Source: Leptasterias polaris (lineage: Eukaryota > Echinodermata > Asteroidea > Forcipulatida > Asteriidae). Taken from it: a stretch of DNA of 64,000 bases. Below, piece by piece: positions 1-11,299 of the stretch (its first letter is position 1; the number at the start of each line of letters is the position of its first letter). Position numbers and translations under genes: made by a program. Location: assembly GCA_037783415.1 (NCBI GenBank), contig JAZGTN010000044.1:2303501-2367500 (forward strand), written 5' to 3'. Below the pieces are notes generated by a model. It did not search any database. It saw nothing but the letters and a program-made list of their open reading frames with translations, and was not told the origin of the DNA.

Positions 1-705
1 TAGCTCTGCTTCATACAAAGGTTTCAGAGGTTCAGAAAAGGCCTCCTTGAGTAAGAAATGTGAGTTGTGATTCCGGTAAAACAAAATTAAAATGGAGCAA
101 GTGGATAAAAGGATTATTTGCCTTGTTAATCCAATACACTTCTCCTCTTCAGCTGTTTTAGAAGCGCTGTACATTCGCTGTACTCAAACCAACTCGCCTC
201 ATATTTTAGTGACTAGCCATGCATGCCTTCTGTAGATATTTGAAGTGTAGAATAACTAGGCTCTTTTTCATACATTTACATGCAGCCATTTTGCTATGGG
301 GGAAACATTGTCCCCCGTCTGGCGGCAATTCACTCACCTTAGACATGTTAGAGGTTTGAAACTTTGATCTCATTTGAGCTTTTTCCTGTGTTGATTTGAT
401 GCCCTGTTCAAGATGACTTAAAGAAGCATTGTTCCACAAAAAGGGGCAGACTATTTTTGGCCTCATTTCTCACAGATTTGGGAAGAAACCGCCCCCCCCC
501 CCCCCCCCCAAAGAAACAAAAACCAAGAGGCCAACTCTAAAAATCCATACAGTTAAACATGTACAAGATAAAAATTTAACACCCAATATTTGTCTAGACA
601 TTTACCCATAAATCCTTGATACATTTCTCTGGCAAGATAGTCTTCCTACGTTAATCTCATTTCCAAATTTGTTTTCCCCTCAAGTTAGCAATTTTTTGAT
701 CAGAT

Positions 706-765
706 AGCCTGAAAAGTATATAAAGGTTTATATCAAGCCTGAAAAGTATATAAAGGTTTATATCA
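706..765 (+). repeat. Perfect 30 bp tandem duplication
   Basis: AGCCTGAAAAGTATATAAAG followed by GTTTATATCA occurs twice head to tail (706-735, 736-765) with no difference, so the duplication is recent. Confidence 0.95.
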
Positions 766-2005
766 TACATGTACATTACACGTCAGCCCTTGTACTGGAT
801 ATCATTTTTCTACTTTCTCCTAAGGGTCAAGTTTCTGATAATTTCACTGACTTTCGAAACAGTCTTTAGTTCGCAGTTTGCAATCTTTACTGTGTATACT
901 TTTGATTCTAAAAAAGTAGAAATCTTTTGATGTGTGCTGCTTTTCCTGTTTCTGAAATGGCTGGATTTGTTTTCCAAAATGAATTTGGACCGAACTTGCA
1001 TGTTGGACTGTTTTCCTTGCTGATTGTTGAACTTCAAGTAGATTTTGAAAGGCACTGTTTTTTCTGCGCTGTGGTTCTTCATTCTGTGTAATTGATGTTG
1101 TCAGGGCCCCTGTATGCTTGATTTCTCAATTCTTGTAATGTAATAGAAGAATGCATTTTCAGATAATTTTCCGAAGCCTTGAAGTAAAACTACGCTTGAG
1201 ACAGATAGTTTATGTTAATCCTAGCAGTGCCCTGTTATGCCATTCATTTGAAGCTTTGAACTTCTACTGTGTGTTAAGAAATTGCAGACACAAATTCTAG
1301 AAACATCGATTGCAGTCGAGGCATACACAAGTTCAAAGCTGACTTCTCAAACTTGATTTTGGTTAGAACTTGAATCCTCACAGAGGTCATTTTAAGGTCA
1401 CATGGGTTTTTTTGAAACCAATAACAATGCATTTTTACGAGGGCCAATTTAATCGGGCCTACCATTACACTGTCTGAAAATCGGTTTGATTTAATGGGCA
1501 CGGGACTCTGCTGGGGTTAAGGCCATAAATTCCCATGAGGCAATATACAGGCAAGCTTGTTCAGGCAATCTCCACACTTAAAAACCCTTAGCATTTGAAT
1601 TTTCACATGAAATTTTTTCTACTTTAATCTGATTTTCATTATTATTTTTTCCCCCTCAGAAGATTAGTATAAGATTCTAATTAAATAGCATTACAAAAAG
1701 TCTTAAAGTCTATAATACTGATATACGTCAGCCCTGTACTTACATGTAGTAGAATTTCCCAGGTCATTTTTCTGAGGGCCGGTATCTGTAGTTGTACATC
1801 GTAAGACACTGTTGGAAAATTTTTCTTTTGACCTGACGTCATTTCCAACGATCAATGGTTGTGCCATTTAGAAAGTCGGATTCTGTGCGTGTTTCGCGGT
1901 TGGACGCCCACCATATCTTTACAAGTTAATTTAACTCCTGAATTAGAAGACAAAGGGCAGACAGTGTGACGTCTGTGCAGTAGGTTTCCTTTTGCGTACA
2001 GTGCA

Positions 2006-2166
2006 GGGCCAAATTTCATAGAGCTGCTTAAGCACAAAAAGTAGCTAAGCACAGCAATATTTCGCTTACCAGAATAAGGTTACCAGCCAAACTACCATGT
2101 GACATGTACAATTTTTGACTGGGTATCCTGATCATTTCTGCTTAGCAGCTTTATGAAATTGGGCCC
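2006..2166. mobile_element. MITE, GGGCCC family (161 bp)
   Basis: Terminal inverted repeats: the left end GGGCCAAATTTCATAGAGCT pairs with the right end AGCTTTATGAAATTGGGCCC. The interior carries the family's recurring TTACCAGCCAAA and GCTTAGC words. Nonautonomous element of an unidentified superfamily, present in many copies in this window. Confidence 0.85.
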
Positions 2167-2975
2167 AGTTGGCGACTCCGTGGCTTGCCTGTAAAAATTG
2201 CCTTGTGTGAGAAAACCTTGAGGGGCTTAAAAGCAAACTGAGATTGATTCTGTGACCGGTCTAACTGGCTTGATTTACCTTTAAGATTGTGCTAAGCATT
2301 TAATATAAATAATGCTAAGCAAGAAAAAGCGATTTGTTTTTGAATGTAGGTACATGTACAGTTGAGAGCAGAAGATGGTGGAGTTGCTGATTTAAGGATT
2401 GTGGCACATTAATACCCCTTTTATGTCCGGTTTCCTGTCTCAACAATCCAAATTTCACCCTAAAGCACTTGTTTTGGGGAAAGGACCAATCTATATGACC
2501 TTCAATTTGATCTCTGTATGTTTGTTTCTTTGTTTGTTTTATGTACTGCCCATGAAAAACAAATACATTGTATGGTTGCTGTGTGTTCAGAGTTAAAAGG
2601 AAAGAGTCAAAAAAAGATGTTTAGCTCATTTTAACAAAAATATTTGCTTTCCGATAATGGGAACCAGCCACAAACAATGTACATTGCATGGCATTTTGGC
2701 AGGTAACCCCATTTCTACTACGCAGATTTCACTGTGCAAAGCAACTTGTTGTGCATGGAATAGGGTACTGGTAAAAGATAACAAATATATATGTCTTACT
2801 ACCTACATCCCAATCAAGTTTATGCCTTAAATACTGCTTAAGTCCCTGTTAATTCAGCTTTAAAGGGGAATAGGTTATATTTTGAAGGGGCACCAAGGCC
2901 AAGACAATGGGCAATGCAGCCTCTGTGGCCTCCATGTAATTCCAAACCTGTTTTGGTAGCTCCATAAAATCAGCT

Positions 2976-3147
2976 GGGCCCAACCTTCATTATTATTAAC
3001 TTCATAGAACTTCTTCAGCAGAAATTATTGATTTCAAAATACCTGCCAGATGGTACATGTGACATGGTATTTTAGCTGGTAACTTTATTCTGGTATGAAG
3101 CATAACTTTGTTGTGCTTAGCTACTCTGTGCTTAAGCACTGGCCCAG
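2976..3147. mobile_element. Degenerate GGGCCC-family MITE
   Basis: The left end GGGCCCAACC, interior CAGAAATTATTG and TGGTATTTTAGCTGGTAACT, and right end GTGCTTAAGCACTGGCCC match the family with many substitutions. Confidence 0.6.
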
Positions 3148-3975
3148 AGCTTTAGTTGAGGTCTATAAATATTAGAATGAACGAAACTATACTGGGAAAT
3201 CCGGCGTGTGTCACTTCAGCCGATAGCTATCTTTATATAGGGCTTGGATTCAGTCAGGTAGGTACGTGTAATGTGCGAACAGAGAGGGAGCTCACCCCCG
3301 TAAGTGACGTCCATGAAAGTTCAGGGTGTAGCAGTTAAGTGAATCAAAACAGCTCCATCTGATGTTGGAACGGAAGAGGTTTGGAACTGTGCTGAACTCT
3401 CTTTTTATTCTCTGTTGCCCCTGGGCTGGAGAGCCACAACATTTCTGAGCACAGAGAAATCTTGCTTAAAACAGAGAGTTACCAACCAAAATTTTTGTAT
3501 GTCTGCGACTGGTAGCCTGCATGTGTCCTGCTAACATTTGATTAGCGTAACATTCGCTCAATTTTTAAAACAAATTCAAAATGGCCGCATTTCTTGTTAT
3601 TTGTCCAGCTATATTTTTTTCAAAGGTCAAATTTGGCCCTACAGCCAAACATCTTTCTGACGACATATTCTTGCCTGAGTGGCAAATTCCATGCTTGTTT
3701 CTTCAAAGACACAATCCCATTGCATACCTGCTATGCTTATCAAGTTCATACCAGTAACAAACCTCCAGAGAGTTATTTCCCTCTGCAGTAATGTCAAAGT
3801 TGATGCAAAAAGCTCTTGAAAAACCCCACAAAATTACAATTGTGTTATTTCGATTGTCGCAATCAAAATAAGCACGATATGGATGTGAACGCAACCACCA
3901 ATTCTTCACAGGCTGGTTGTATACATGTAGATGTTTAATTGAAAACTGGAGAATAGGAATGAATTTACTCTTCCA

Positions 3976-4712
3976 ATAGACTGTGCAAGTCTCGCGCGTA
4001 TCGGAGCGAGAAAACACGTCAAGTGAAGAACATATTTTTTCTGAAATCAAATCATTGTTTTTAAATTAGATCTATGAAACAATCTGACCAACAAAAATAC
4101 TCATTACAATTTGCATAAAATGAGTTTTAGCTTTCATAATAAACACACAATTCATTTGTTAGTTTTTGTTGAAACAAACTAAAAACTCTGGGACAAGGAT
4201 GCTTATTTGATCTGAACTTTTTAGGAAACCCTTTTGTAAATCCATGCCTGAATACGTGCAACCACTAAAGCAGGTTTAAACGCAGGCGCGCGATGATCGC
4301 ACGGGCGTAGAATTAACGTGTGACGCAGTTTAAAGAGGACGCTGACGCCTCGACAACCGTAGACTGCAATGAAAAGGCTTAGCGTCTGGCAATTACAGCG
4401 TCTGGTGATTATCATCGCGCGACCAAAACAAATTTGGTGATCGGAGGTGGGCACAAATTCTTAAAAAGTAACCGGAAGCAGAGGTCAAGTTTAATTATTG
4501 GGTTTTCTTCGTTGCATTGTTGAATTGATTTTACTTTCATATTTGTTATCACTTAGTAGTACATTCCCAACAACATATTTAATTTTCATGGTCATAAAGT
4601 ACGTTAAACTAAAATTATAGACGAAACAAAATCTTGCCAAGGTAAAACTCCATATGGTTGGGACCACGATGGTCCCGGAAGTTCGCTTAAGCGCGAGACT
4701 TGCACAGTCTAT
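3976..4712. mobile_element. Inverted-repeat element of 737 bp
   Basis: The outer arms are exact: ATAGACTGTGCAAGTCTCGC then GC at 3976-3997, and its reverse complement at 4691-4712. A second, inner inverted pair (CGCGCGATGAT at 4287-4297, ATCATCGCGCG at 4411-4421) suggests a second element nested inside. No transposase frame. A lone half-arm, AGACTGTGCAAGTCT, recurs near 14130. Confidence 0.75.
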
Positions 4713-6561
4713 AACCAATGATGTACAACCTTTAAGACATTTCACCTTCCAACGGGCGACTTTGTCAAATTTGATTCCCACATAGTTTATTTATAAATTA
4801 GAGATAAACTATATTTGGACCTGTGAGAGCCACGCACAGACTATTTAGGTGCACATTAGTCATTTTTTGTTCACCATGACGACAGCCATGCACTAACTCC
4901 CAGTCTTTCGGGTCGGCTAAATCCAAACAAAGAAATCACCTGGGATACGGACAATGTAGTAATCAGAGTGACTCATGGTGGTCTCCCATTAAGCGTTAGT
5001 TCAATGATACCAACGGCTTGTGTGGAGACTAACTAATGAAGGCCCTATGCTCCATCTAGATTTAGTGGGGCTAGCCCTAAAAATAGACACGACGGGGCAA
5101 TGATGTCATAACTGTGCATGAAGTTAAATCTGTTGAAGAGAAGATAAGTTTGTGTAATTTTCTTGGAAGCGTCAAATGTATTCCTGACGTGGGTACTGAA
5201 GGGAAGTTGCGTGTGCGTTATGTGTATACTGTGGTCGCAGTGCTCTGCTGCAAGCTGGACCGAATAAACTTTCTCTTGTTACCCTATATTGCTTAATAGT
5301 TATAGTTGCAGAACTGTGATAATTTACCTCTGAAAGGAGATGTGTACATTATCTTCTATATTTTCTTCATTAAAAAAGTAGGACTTTGTCATGTTTGTGG
5401 CTCTAACCAGTTATTGCACTTGTGCGTGCTGGCCGTCACATCACAATGGATAGTTCCCATTAGACACCATCTTTACGAGCAATTTGAGTTTTGGCTTTGA
5501 GCTGCGTCAAGCGTTCTAACTTTTCTACACAGACAAGTGGTTCACCAACCAATCATGCAAGGATTTTGATAAAACACACACGTGCCTTAAACGGTTTTTG
5601 CTCATAAATGCATAGCTTTGCGTTCAAAGAATGATTGATTTGCCCATAAAGATGGCCGACTTTATACTGTGTGATGTCAATTGAGAACTATTTAATATAA
5701 CAGCGCCCTTTGTGATGTGATGGTAAATGCGCCCGCAGGCAATAACTGGATTAGAGTTGATGATTTCATGTACAGTCACAGAGGCCTGCTATGGTCATGA
5801 CGACAGTCCCCCCCTTTAATTTACATCCTGTCTTATTTTTGCACGCTATTTCTTTTTCATCTTTTTACACTTATGGACATGATAATTGTATCCGAAGTGT
5901 TTTAGTTTGTCACCACTGTCTATACATACATTTATAACCAGGGCTATTCCATGGCAATGCTTACTGTGGAATTTTGTGCTGACACCTATGCCAAGGCCCA
6001 TAAAATATTACAGGGCGTCGTCAGAATTCTTCGGTAACCAGTGCTAAGAAGTTGGGCCCTGTTTGCTTCTGTACGTATTTTGACAAGAAACCCAGGTTTA
6101 GGTGTAGCCAAGGTCTGTTTCTATTAACTGTTCATTTATTATTTTTGTTTTGGGGAATTTCCTGTCATTGGGAGTAACACTTTGAAGTATACCTTTTCCC
6201 CCACCGCCCCTGCCTCTCATCTTCAACTTCAAAACGGCTGTATATAACAATACAAAATGCCATCACACATTTTCAGTCATGTCTGCAGGCACTGGTCTTA
6301 TAATATAAGCAGCATAGATAACGCTTTTTGTTTTCTGTCTTTATTATCATTGACTTATTGTGAATTTTTCTTTAAATGTCTTTCTTTACAGTTCATTTTT
6401 TCATCATACTGCAGTGCAGCACTATAAGCATTACTTATCCTCATGTACAACGTTTTTGTGAAGTGCCTGGAGGGATCAGGCTTAGCTTTACATACTGTGC
6501 CCCTTTCCGAAACAACATCTTCGGCTTGGGCTCTAGCTTGGGCTCTAGCTTTAGGCTCTGC

Positions 6562-6690
6562 AGGCCTCGAATTTCATCTTTGAGAGGGCAATGCCGTTTT
6601 TTATTTTGCAAAGGGCACTTCCGTTGGAAAGTCTTAAAGTCTATGGGAGACTTTTGATTGGGCAACAGAGGCCAAGACATGGGCTCTGTG
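6562..6690 (+). repeat. Dispersed repeat, copy 1
   Basis: Shares ATTTCATCTTT and TTTTGCAAAGGGCACTTCC, then TTGGAAA with 54869-55000, same strand. This explains the small open frame here, which is repeat sequence and not a gene. Confidence 0.7.
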
Positions 6691-8151
6691 TAACCTGGCT
6701 GTGGCTGATACTTTTGCTAAGGTTCTGGCTAGGGTTCAATCAGTAATTTTGAAAAACGCACATTTTTGCTATGGGCTTCGAGCAGGTGAACAGTGCCAGA
6801 GCTGAAGCTGACAGCCGAGGTTTCAAAAGTAGCCTGTTAAGATTTATAGGGGTGGCTGAGGAGAGGGGGTTGCAGGGGGGGGGGGGGGCATTCCTAGCTA
6901 CTGTGTACTCAACGTCTTTGCAAGACAAGGTTCATTTCAGCCATTTGCTTTTCACTTCTGCTTTATAAGCTCAGACTATCATTTGTAGAGAAATAGATTC
7001 ATTGGCAAATTAATTTGCTTTTTTAAATCTTTACATTCCACTTTTGCTTGCCCTTTCAAGCTTTGAGCTTATTTGGAATGTACTTGCAACAAGATGTAGG
7101 GGAAATTTCACACCACATATAAAAAGTACAAGAGTGAATTTTTGTGAATTATATTCAAAATTTCAAATTGTAACAAAATTGCTGATTGCTTGAATTCAGT
7201 CAGAGGTGGTATAGATTAGAACCGAACTTATACGAACAGTTCTACGCAACTATTTTATCCTTTTACTGGAGTTTAGTGAAATCTTAAATCATTTTGATAT
7301 TTTTGCAACATTTCTGAAAAAAGTATTCACAGTTTCATGAAACAAAATCCTACCCCCCCCCCCTCCCCCTCCCCAATATTCATGTCCTTCATTCACTGGT
7401 CTTCAATCATTATTTTGACTGTTCCTTCCCTATGCATCCAGGGTACAAGAATACCAGTTAGACTGCCTCATGAAAGGAACTAGAAAGGTCCGAATTATTT
7501 TTGCCCTATTTTCCCTTTTTCAGTCTGGTAATAACATTGACAAAGGTTGGGAGCGAAAGAAAATAATAAAAAATAAAAAATTAATGAGCTTAGAGTTTCA
7601 TTCTTGATAAATCTAAACTTTATTTTAAGGACTACAGCCACTTTTCCTTGCTAGAAATCTTGCTGGCTGAAATTGCCCACCAAAGTGTTTTTGTTTTTCT
7701 TTGCTTTTTTATGTTATACAAGAAATCTAACATGCTGTGGGCATTTAGTCTGAGCAATAGAAAATAACACAAAAACAAACAAAGTTACAGCTAATTAGCC
7801 CCACCCAACTTATTAATCGGCCTCAGAAAAGTTCATTGCTACTGAAAAAAAATAAAATAAATAGAAACAACAATTTTTCACAACATTTTTCAGAAACGAA
7901 AAGCTGATCTGGCCTCTTAAAGCAAATGCACTTTATACTAATTTGCTATTGTGTATTATTTGTAAAACCTTGGACTGGTTCTCCAGGATACCAGTCTATC
8001 TTGAAGACTCTGTACCCTGTACCATGACCCCCCAAAACCAACCCCCCTTCCCATCCCTCATCCCTTCCCCCTTTGACTACCTCTCGACAAAAACACTTCT
8101 CATGACATCTCCCTTCTCGGTCTTGCCTTTAATCTCTCCCAAACGCTGCAG

Positions 8152-8245
8152 TTCCCGTCGACCCCGTTCCCCACGTCTTTTTGGCTGAAGAGGAGAAGAT
8201 CATTCACGAGGAGACCAAAGGGAATCAGACAATTGTGGAAGAAAA
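8152..8245 (+). CDS. ARHGEF7: ARHGEF7/beta-PIX exon: GIT-binding region
   Basis: Internal coding exon of a beta-PIX orthologue, a Rac/Cdc42 guanine-nucleotide exchange factor that works with GIT proteins at focal adhesions. The acceptor follows a pyrimidine-rich tract ending CTGCAG and the donor is GTGAGT. The exon starts two bases into a codon and encodes PVDPVPHVFLAEEEKII followed by HEETKGNQTIVEE. Vertebrate beta-PIX has EEEKII, EETKSNGQT and IEEK at this place, which is the GIT-binding region just before the C-terminal coiled coil. It ends with AA, which joins the first G of the exon at 14682 to give lysine, so IVEEK runs directly into SLIDTVYAL as in vertebrates. The exons with SH3, DH and PH domains are not visible. 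Family assignment is firm; the symbol assumes a single PIX gene in this animal. Confidence 0.9.
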
Positions 8246-8826
8246 GTGAGTGCTTTCAAAAAAGGAAGGAAAAAATATCAAAAACAAAAATCAATCCCCT
8301 CTCCCCTGGAAAGTAAAAAAAAGAAAAGTATGAAAAATTAAGCATCATTCCTGCCAGCCTTCTATGCTTACTGAAGAAAATACACCCTTCAGCTGGCTGT
8401 TTCTGCTGGCTGATTTAAACAAAATCAAACCTCCTGCCAGCCTTAACTGTCACAGCTTAACATTTTGGGTTTTTGCTAATCTGTTTTCCTCTTCTAAAGC
8501 TTCTAAAAACTCAAATAATCTTTGTTCTGATAGCATCTAAGCTCACAAAATAACCTTTGTGCTTTTGTTTTTCAGTCAATATTATTTAACTAAACTCGGG
8601 TTCACAGTTGTTTTTTTGTTGTTAAATTATATGTTGTTGAGTTCATTAGTTTTTAACTTGTTCTTGTTTGTTGCTCACTGACACTGTGGCAGCCATCTTT
8701 GTTTTTGTGTTCATCAAGTCAAGGCTGGTCAGAATTAATGGCTACAGCTTGAAGCATAGGATGCCCTTAGCAACACCATTAGCAGCAGCCATAGCCGCAG
8801 CCGCCAGTTCTGACATGACCAGACCA

Positions 8827-9125
8827 GGGCCCAATTTCATGGCTCTGCTTACCGCCAAATTCTGCGCTTGCGATCACCATTCTACGCTTACCGGGCAAGC
8901 GCCGAATTTCTGCGCTAGCTGTGTAAGCGTAGAATGCCTAGTAACGTGGGCTACGCAAGCGCAGAAGCAAAAATTCCCTGCTAACCCGTGAAATCTGCTT
9001 GATGTAAGTGCCGATTCTTTGCTTCCATAAGCGCCGATTCTTTGCTTACGGTAAGCGCCGATTCTTTGCTTACGGTAAGCGCCGATTCTTTGCTTACGGT
9101 AAGCAGAGCCATGAAATTGGGTCCT
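8827..9125. mobile_element. GGGCCC-family MITE with internal 24 bp tandem repeat
   Basis: The ends GGGCCCAATTTCATGGCTCT and AGAGCCATGAAATTGGGTCC are inverted repeats. The right half has about four tandem 24 bp units (AAGCGCCGATTCTTTGCTTA then CGGT) between about 9008 and 9100. It sits in the ARHGEF7 intron. Confidence 0.9.
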
Positions 9126-10017
9126 GATGCTCATAATGACCAAAGCGGCGAGGATCACTGAAAAGGCTGGCGTTCAGGACAAAGCTAGCCCATGCAATTG
9201 TTGTACATGTAGCTGTAGTTTTAGGGTACAAACTACAAGACAAAGATGGCAGCTGCCTGACAAATCACGTAAAGTGCACATTACAAATTGCAACTTCCCT
9301 AACTTTTTAAGTGTGGGGGGTATAAAAGTGTGGAAGAGCTTTTGGGTAGAACTGAGCATGAAATATCTGTTGAGCAGTAGTACATGTAAATGAGGATAGC
9401 TTATGATTGGACTTTTTATCCAATCCTGAATGTGGCAATGTATACATTTTAATTGATAACCTTCATGTTTTTGTGTTTGACTTCTCGTGTTTTCTGATGA
9501 GTAAATCATGCTTGTTTTAACTCCCTGAATTGTTTGTCGAGATTTCTCCTCAAGGTGTACACGTTTTCACTGTGGAACTCTTTCCAATTTTCACATTTGG
9601 CCATAAAACACTGTAGTGTAGTCCCCTTAATTTTTTAAATAGTTTTGTTAATATTAAACAGTCAGATGATACAGTTTTTCGTTTGATTGATAACCAAGTT
9701 GCCAGTCGCCTTCAAAATGTTGGATACAGATACATAGAGTTGGATATTTTGATTTTTATAATTGGGGCAAGCCATGGATTACACGGAAGCCATGGCTCTA
9801 ATTAGAGTGCCCTAAGTCTACCAAGTAAAAAGAAAACGTCTGAGTTTTGGCAAGAGCAACTGCCCTTATACAGCTCGAGGCTCATAGCAGTGCTTTCTTA
9901 GAATATTGCTCATTAAACAGAAATGTTAAGCAAAAGTGGTAGCAGGTGACCAGTCAAAAGCAGTACTCACAACATGTGATTTAAGCTGGTTAACCTTTTT
10001 TGTAATATGCCAAAAAT

Positions 10018-10070
10018 TAGTTAGTGGCCTGATGTTTCGACCCTAGCAGAGTCTTTCTCAAAGGCTAAAT
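10018..10070 (+). repeat. Widespread dispersed repeat (GGCCTGAYGTTTCGACCCTA), copy 1
   Basis: Contains TTAGTGGCCTGATGTTTCGA then CCCTAGCAGAGTCTTTCTCA. The same core recurs at 18667, 36206 and, reversed, about 59716-59853. Such sequences are common in animal genomes next to retroelement remains; I could not assign the family. Confidence 0.75.
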
Positions 10071-10718
10071 GACAAAACAACACACATACAAGCATACAGG
10101 AGTTACAAGAGCAGTCAAGTGGAAATACATGAATAGAGAGAGTGGAGAGAGAAAAGCAGAAAGCATTCAGAGAGGGCAGGGGGTAAGCAGGGATTATAAA
10201 GACAAAAGGAGGGGGGGGGTTATGAAGGGAAGGGGATAGCTTAACCACAAAAAGTTGGAAACACAAAGAACAAAATGGAAGGTTGGAAGAATGGTAAATA
10301 ATTAGTTAATACAATGTAGGGCAGCCTAAAAAAGTGGATATCTGTGTGGGAAAAGGAGAAGGCAAAGACAAAAGTATTCGTCATTTCCTTCGTGGATGTT
10401 CAAACCATGGGGCTGAGTGGTTTTTCTTTTTTGTAATAAGCAGTTTTTCTTTGCATAGCAAGTGTGCTGAAGAAGCTCGGTGAAATCAAGCCTTAGAACA
10501 ACTTCATGAAGTTGCTTATAACAAACATTGCAAAAAAACTGTTTTTGCTGAGGCAGATTAGTTTTCCCGCCAAAATACACATGCAAATAATAACCACGAG
10601 GGAAAATATCTTGGGGTTTCAACCCAAAATCAAATAACACTTGCAATACATTGTTTTGGCTGGTGTCCCTACCATTAACTTTGCCAAGTGAAAGAAATTT
10701 GCTAAGAATAAGCTCTAT

Positions 10719-10886
10719 AAAAATGGGCCTTATGCTCATGGCACTGTTAAGTAAAGAATATTGCTGTAGGGAACCAGTCACAAGTAATTTACTTTCCATG
10801 GTATTTTGGCTGGCAACCCATATTCTCTCTTAGCAAGATTTATCTGTGCTTAGCAAGTTTGTGTGTTCATAACACAAACTTGGCCC
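10719..10886. mobile_element. Degenerate GGGCCC-family MITE
   Basis: Has the family interior GGAACCAGTCACAAGTA and TGGTATTTTGGCTGGCAACC, and worn ends (ATGGGCCTTATG and AACTTGGCCCC). It overlaps the longest open frame in the region, which argues against that frame being a gene. Confidence 0.6.
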
Positions 10887-11047
10887 CTTTGTGTTTGTGT
10901 GTGAACATTCTAACCGAGGACTTATAATAAAAGAGAAAAACAGGTCCACCAATGCTATCACAAAGGAAAACAATGTTGTCTACGTTTGTAAGGATAGTTG
11001 AACAAAGAAGGTACCGCAATTGGAGGCCATCACACTTTTGTGTATGA

Positions 11048-11115
11048 TGGGGGGGGGGGGGTTGCGGGGGTTGCGGGGCTTGGGGGATGCGGTGGGGGAT
11101 GCGGTGGGGGGTTAG
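11048..11115 (+). repeat. G-rich low-complexity tract
   Basis: A run of about 14 G, then GTTGCGGGG and GATGCGGTGGGGG repeats. Several G runs of three or more are closely spaced, so it could fold as a G-quadruplex. It lies about 130 bp before the candidate cassette exon. Confidence 0.85.
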
Positions 11116-11241
11116 TTTAGTGATCGTGTTTGTCTGCCAGCTGTCATCTCTGAGGTAACCTTGTACGTTCCTGGTGTTTTATGTGTGCCCATACCGATCC
11201 TGTTTCAGCACTACTCCACCCTCTTCGCTCTCTTCCCACAG

Positions 11242-11299
11242 TGTTTGGGATGCATTTATGCGTACCTTCAATCGCGCATGTCGCTCTCCCCCGTTTCAG
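11242..11299 (+). CDS. ARHGEF7: Candidate 58 bp cassette exon of ARHGEF7
   Basis: A well-formed exon candidate inside the intron between the two firm ARHGEF7 exons. A pyrimidine-rich tract ending TTCCCACAG precedes it and CAG|GTAAAC follows. Entered from the 8152 exon, it stays open and would add about 20 residues (VWDAFMRTFNRAC then RSPPFQ). Its length is not a multiple of three, so the last exon would be read out of frame and stop after ESD. Inclusion would therefore replace the coiled coil with a short tail. PIX genes are known to have alternative C-terminal isoforms, but I do not recognise this peptide. It may be a real alternative exon, a poison exon or chance. Confidence 0.3.

Larger units (their letters stand above)
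1..8151. other. ARHGEF7 intron or upstream region without a recognised exon
   Basis: No coding exon could be supported here. I looked for an exon ending one base into a codon, which the exon at 8152 requires, with a good donor site, and found none. The earlier ARHGEF7 exons (SH3, DH, PH) are presumably left of the window. The stretch holds C and G tracts (492-509, about 6877-6889, about 7352-7361), short inverted-repeat elements and dispersed repeat fragments, listed separately. The open frames present have no family likeness. Confidence 0.5.

Noticed and set aside
3156..3338. Possible upstream ARHGEF7 exon ending at CCCCC|GTAAGT
   Set aside because: The donor is good, but the phase required by exon 8152 runs into a stop just upstream and no acceptor fits.
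8874..9158. Frame with repeated RKQRIGAY, suggesting a repeat protein
   Set aside because: It comes from the 24 bp tandem units inside a MITE, which also has inverted ends outside the frame.
10326..10799. 157-codon open frame on the minus strand, the longest in the window
   Set aside because: Its right part overlaps a degenerate MITE (10719-10886), it lacks splice signals and family likeness, and the composition looks like chance.
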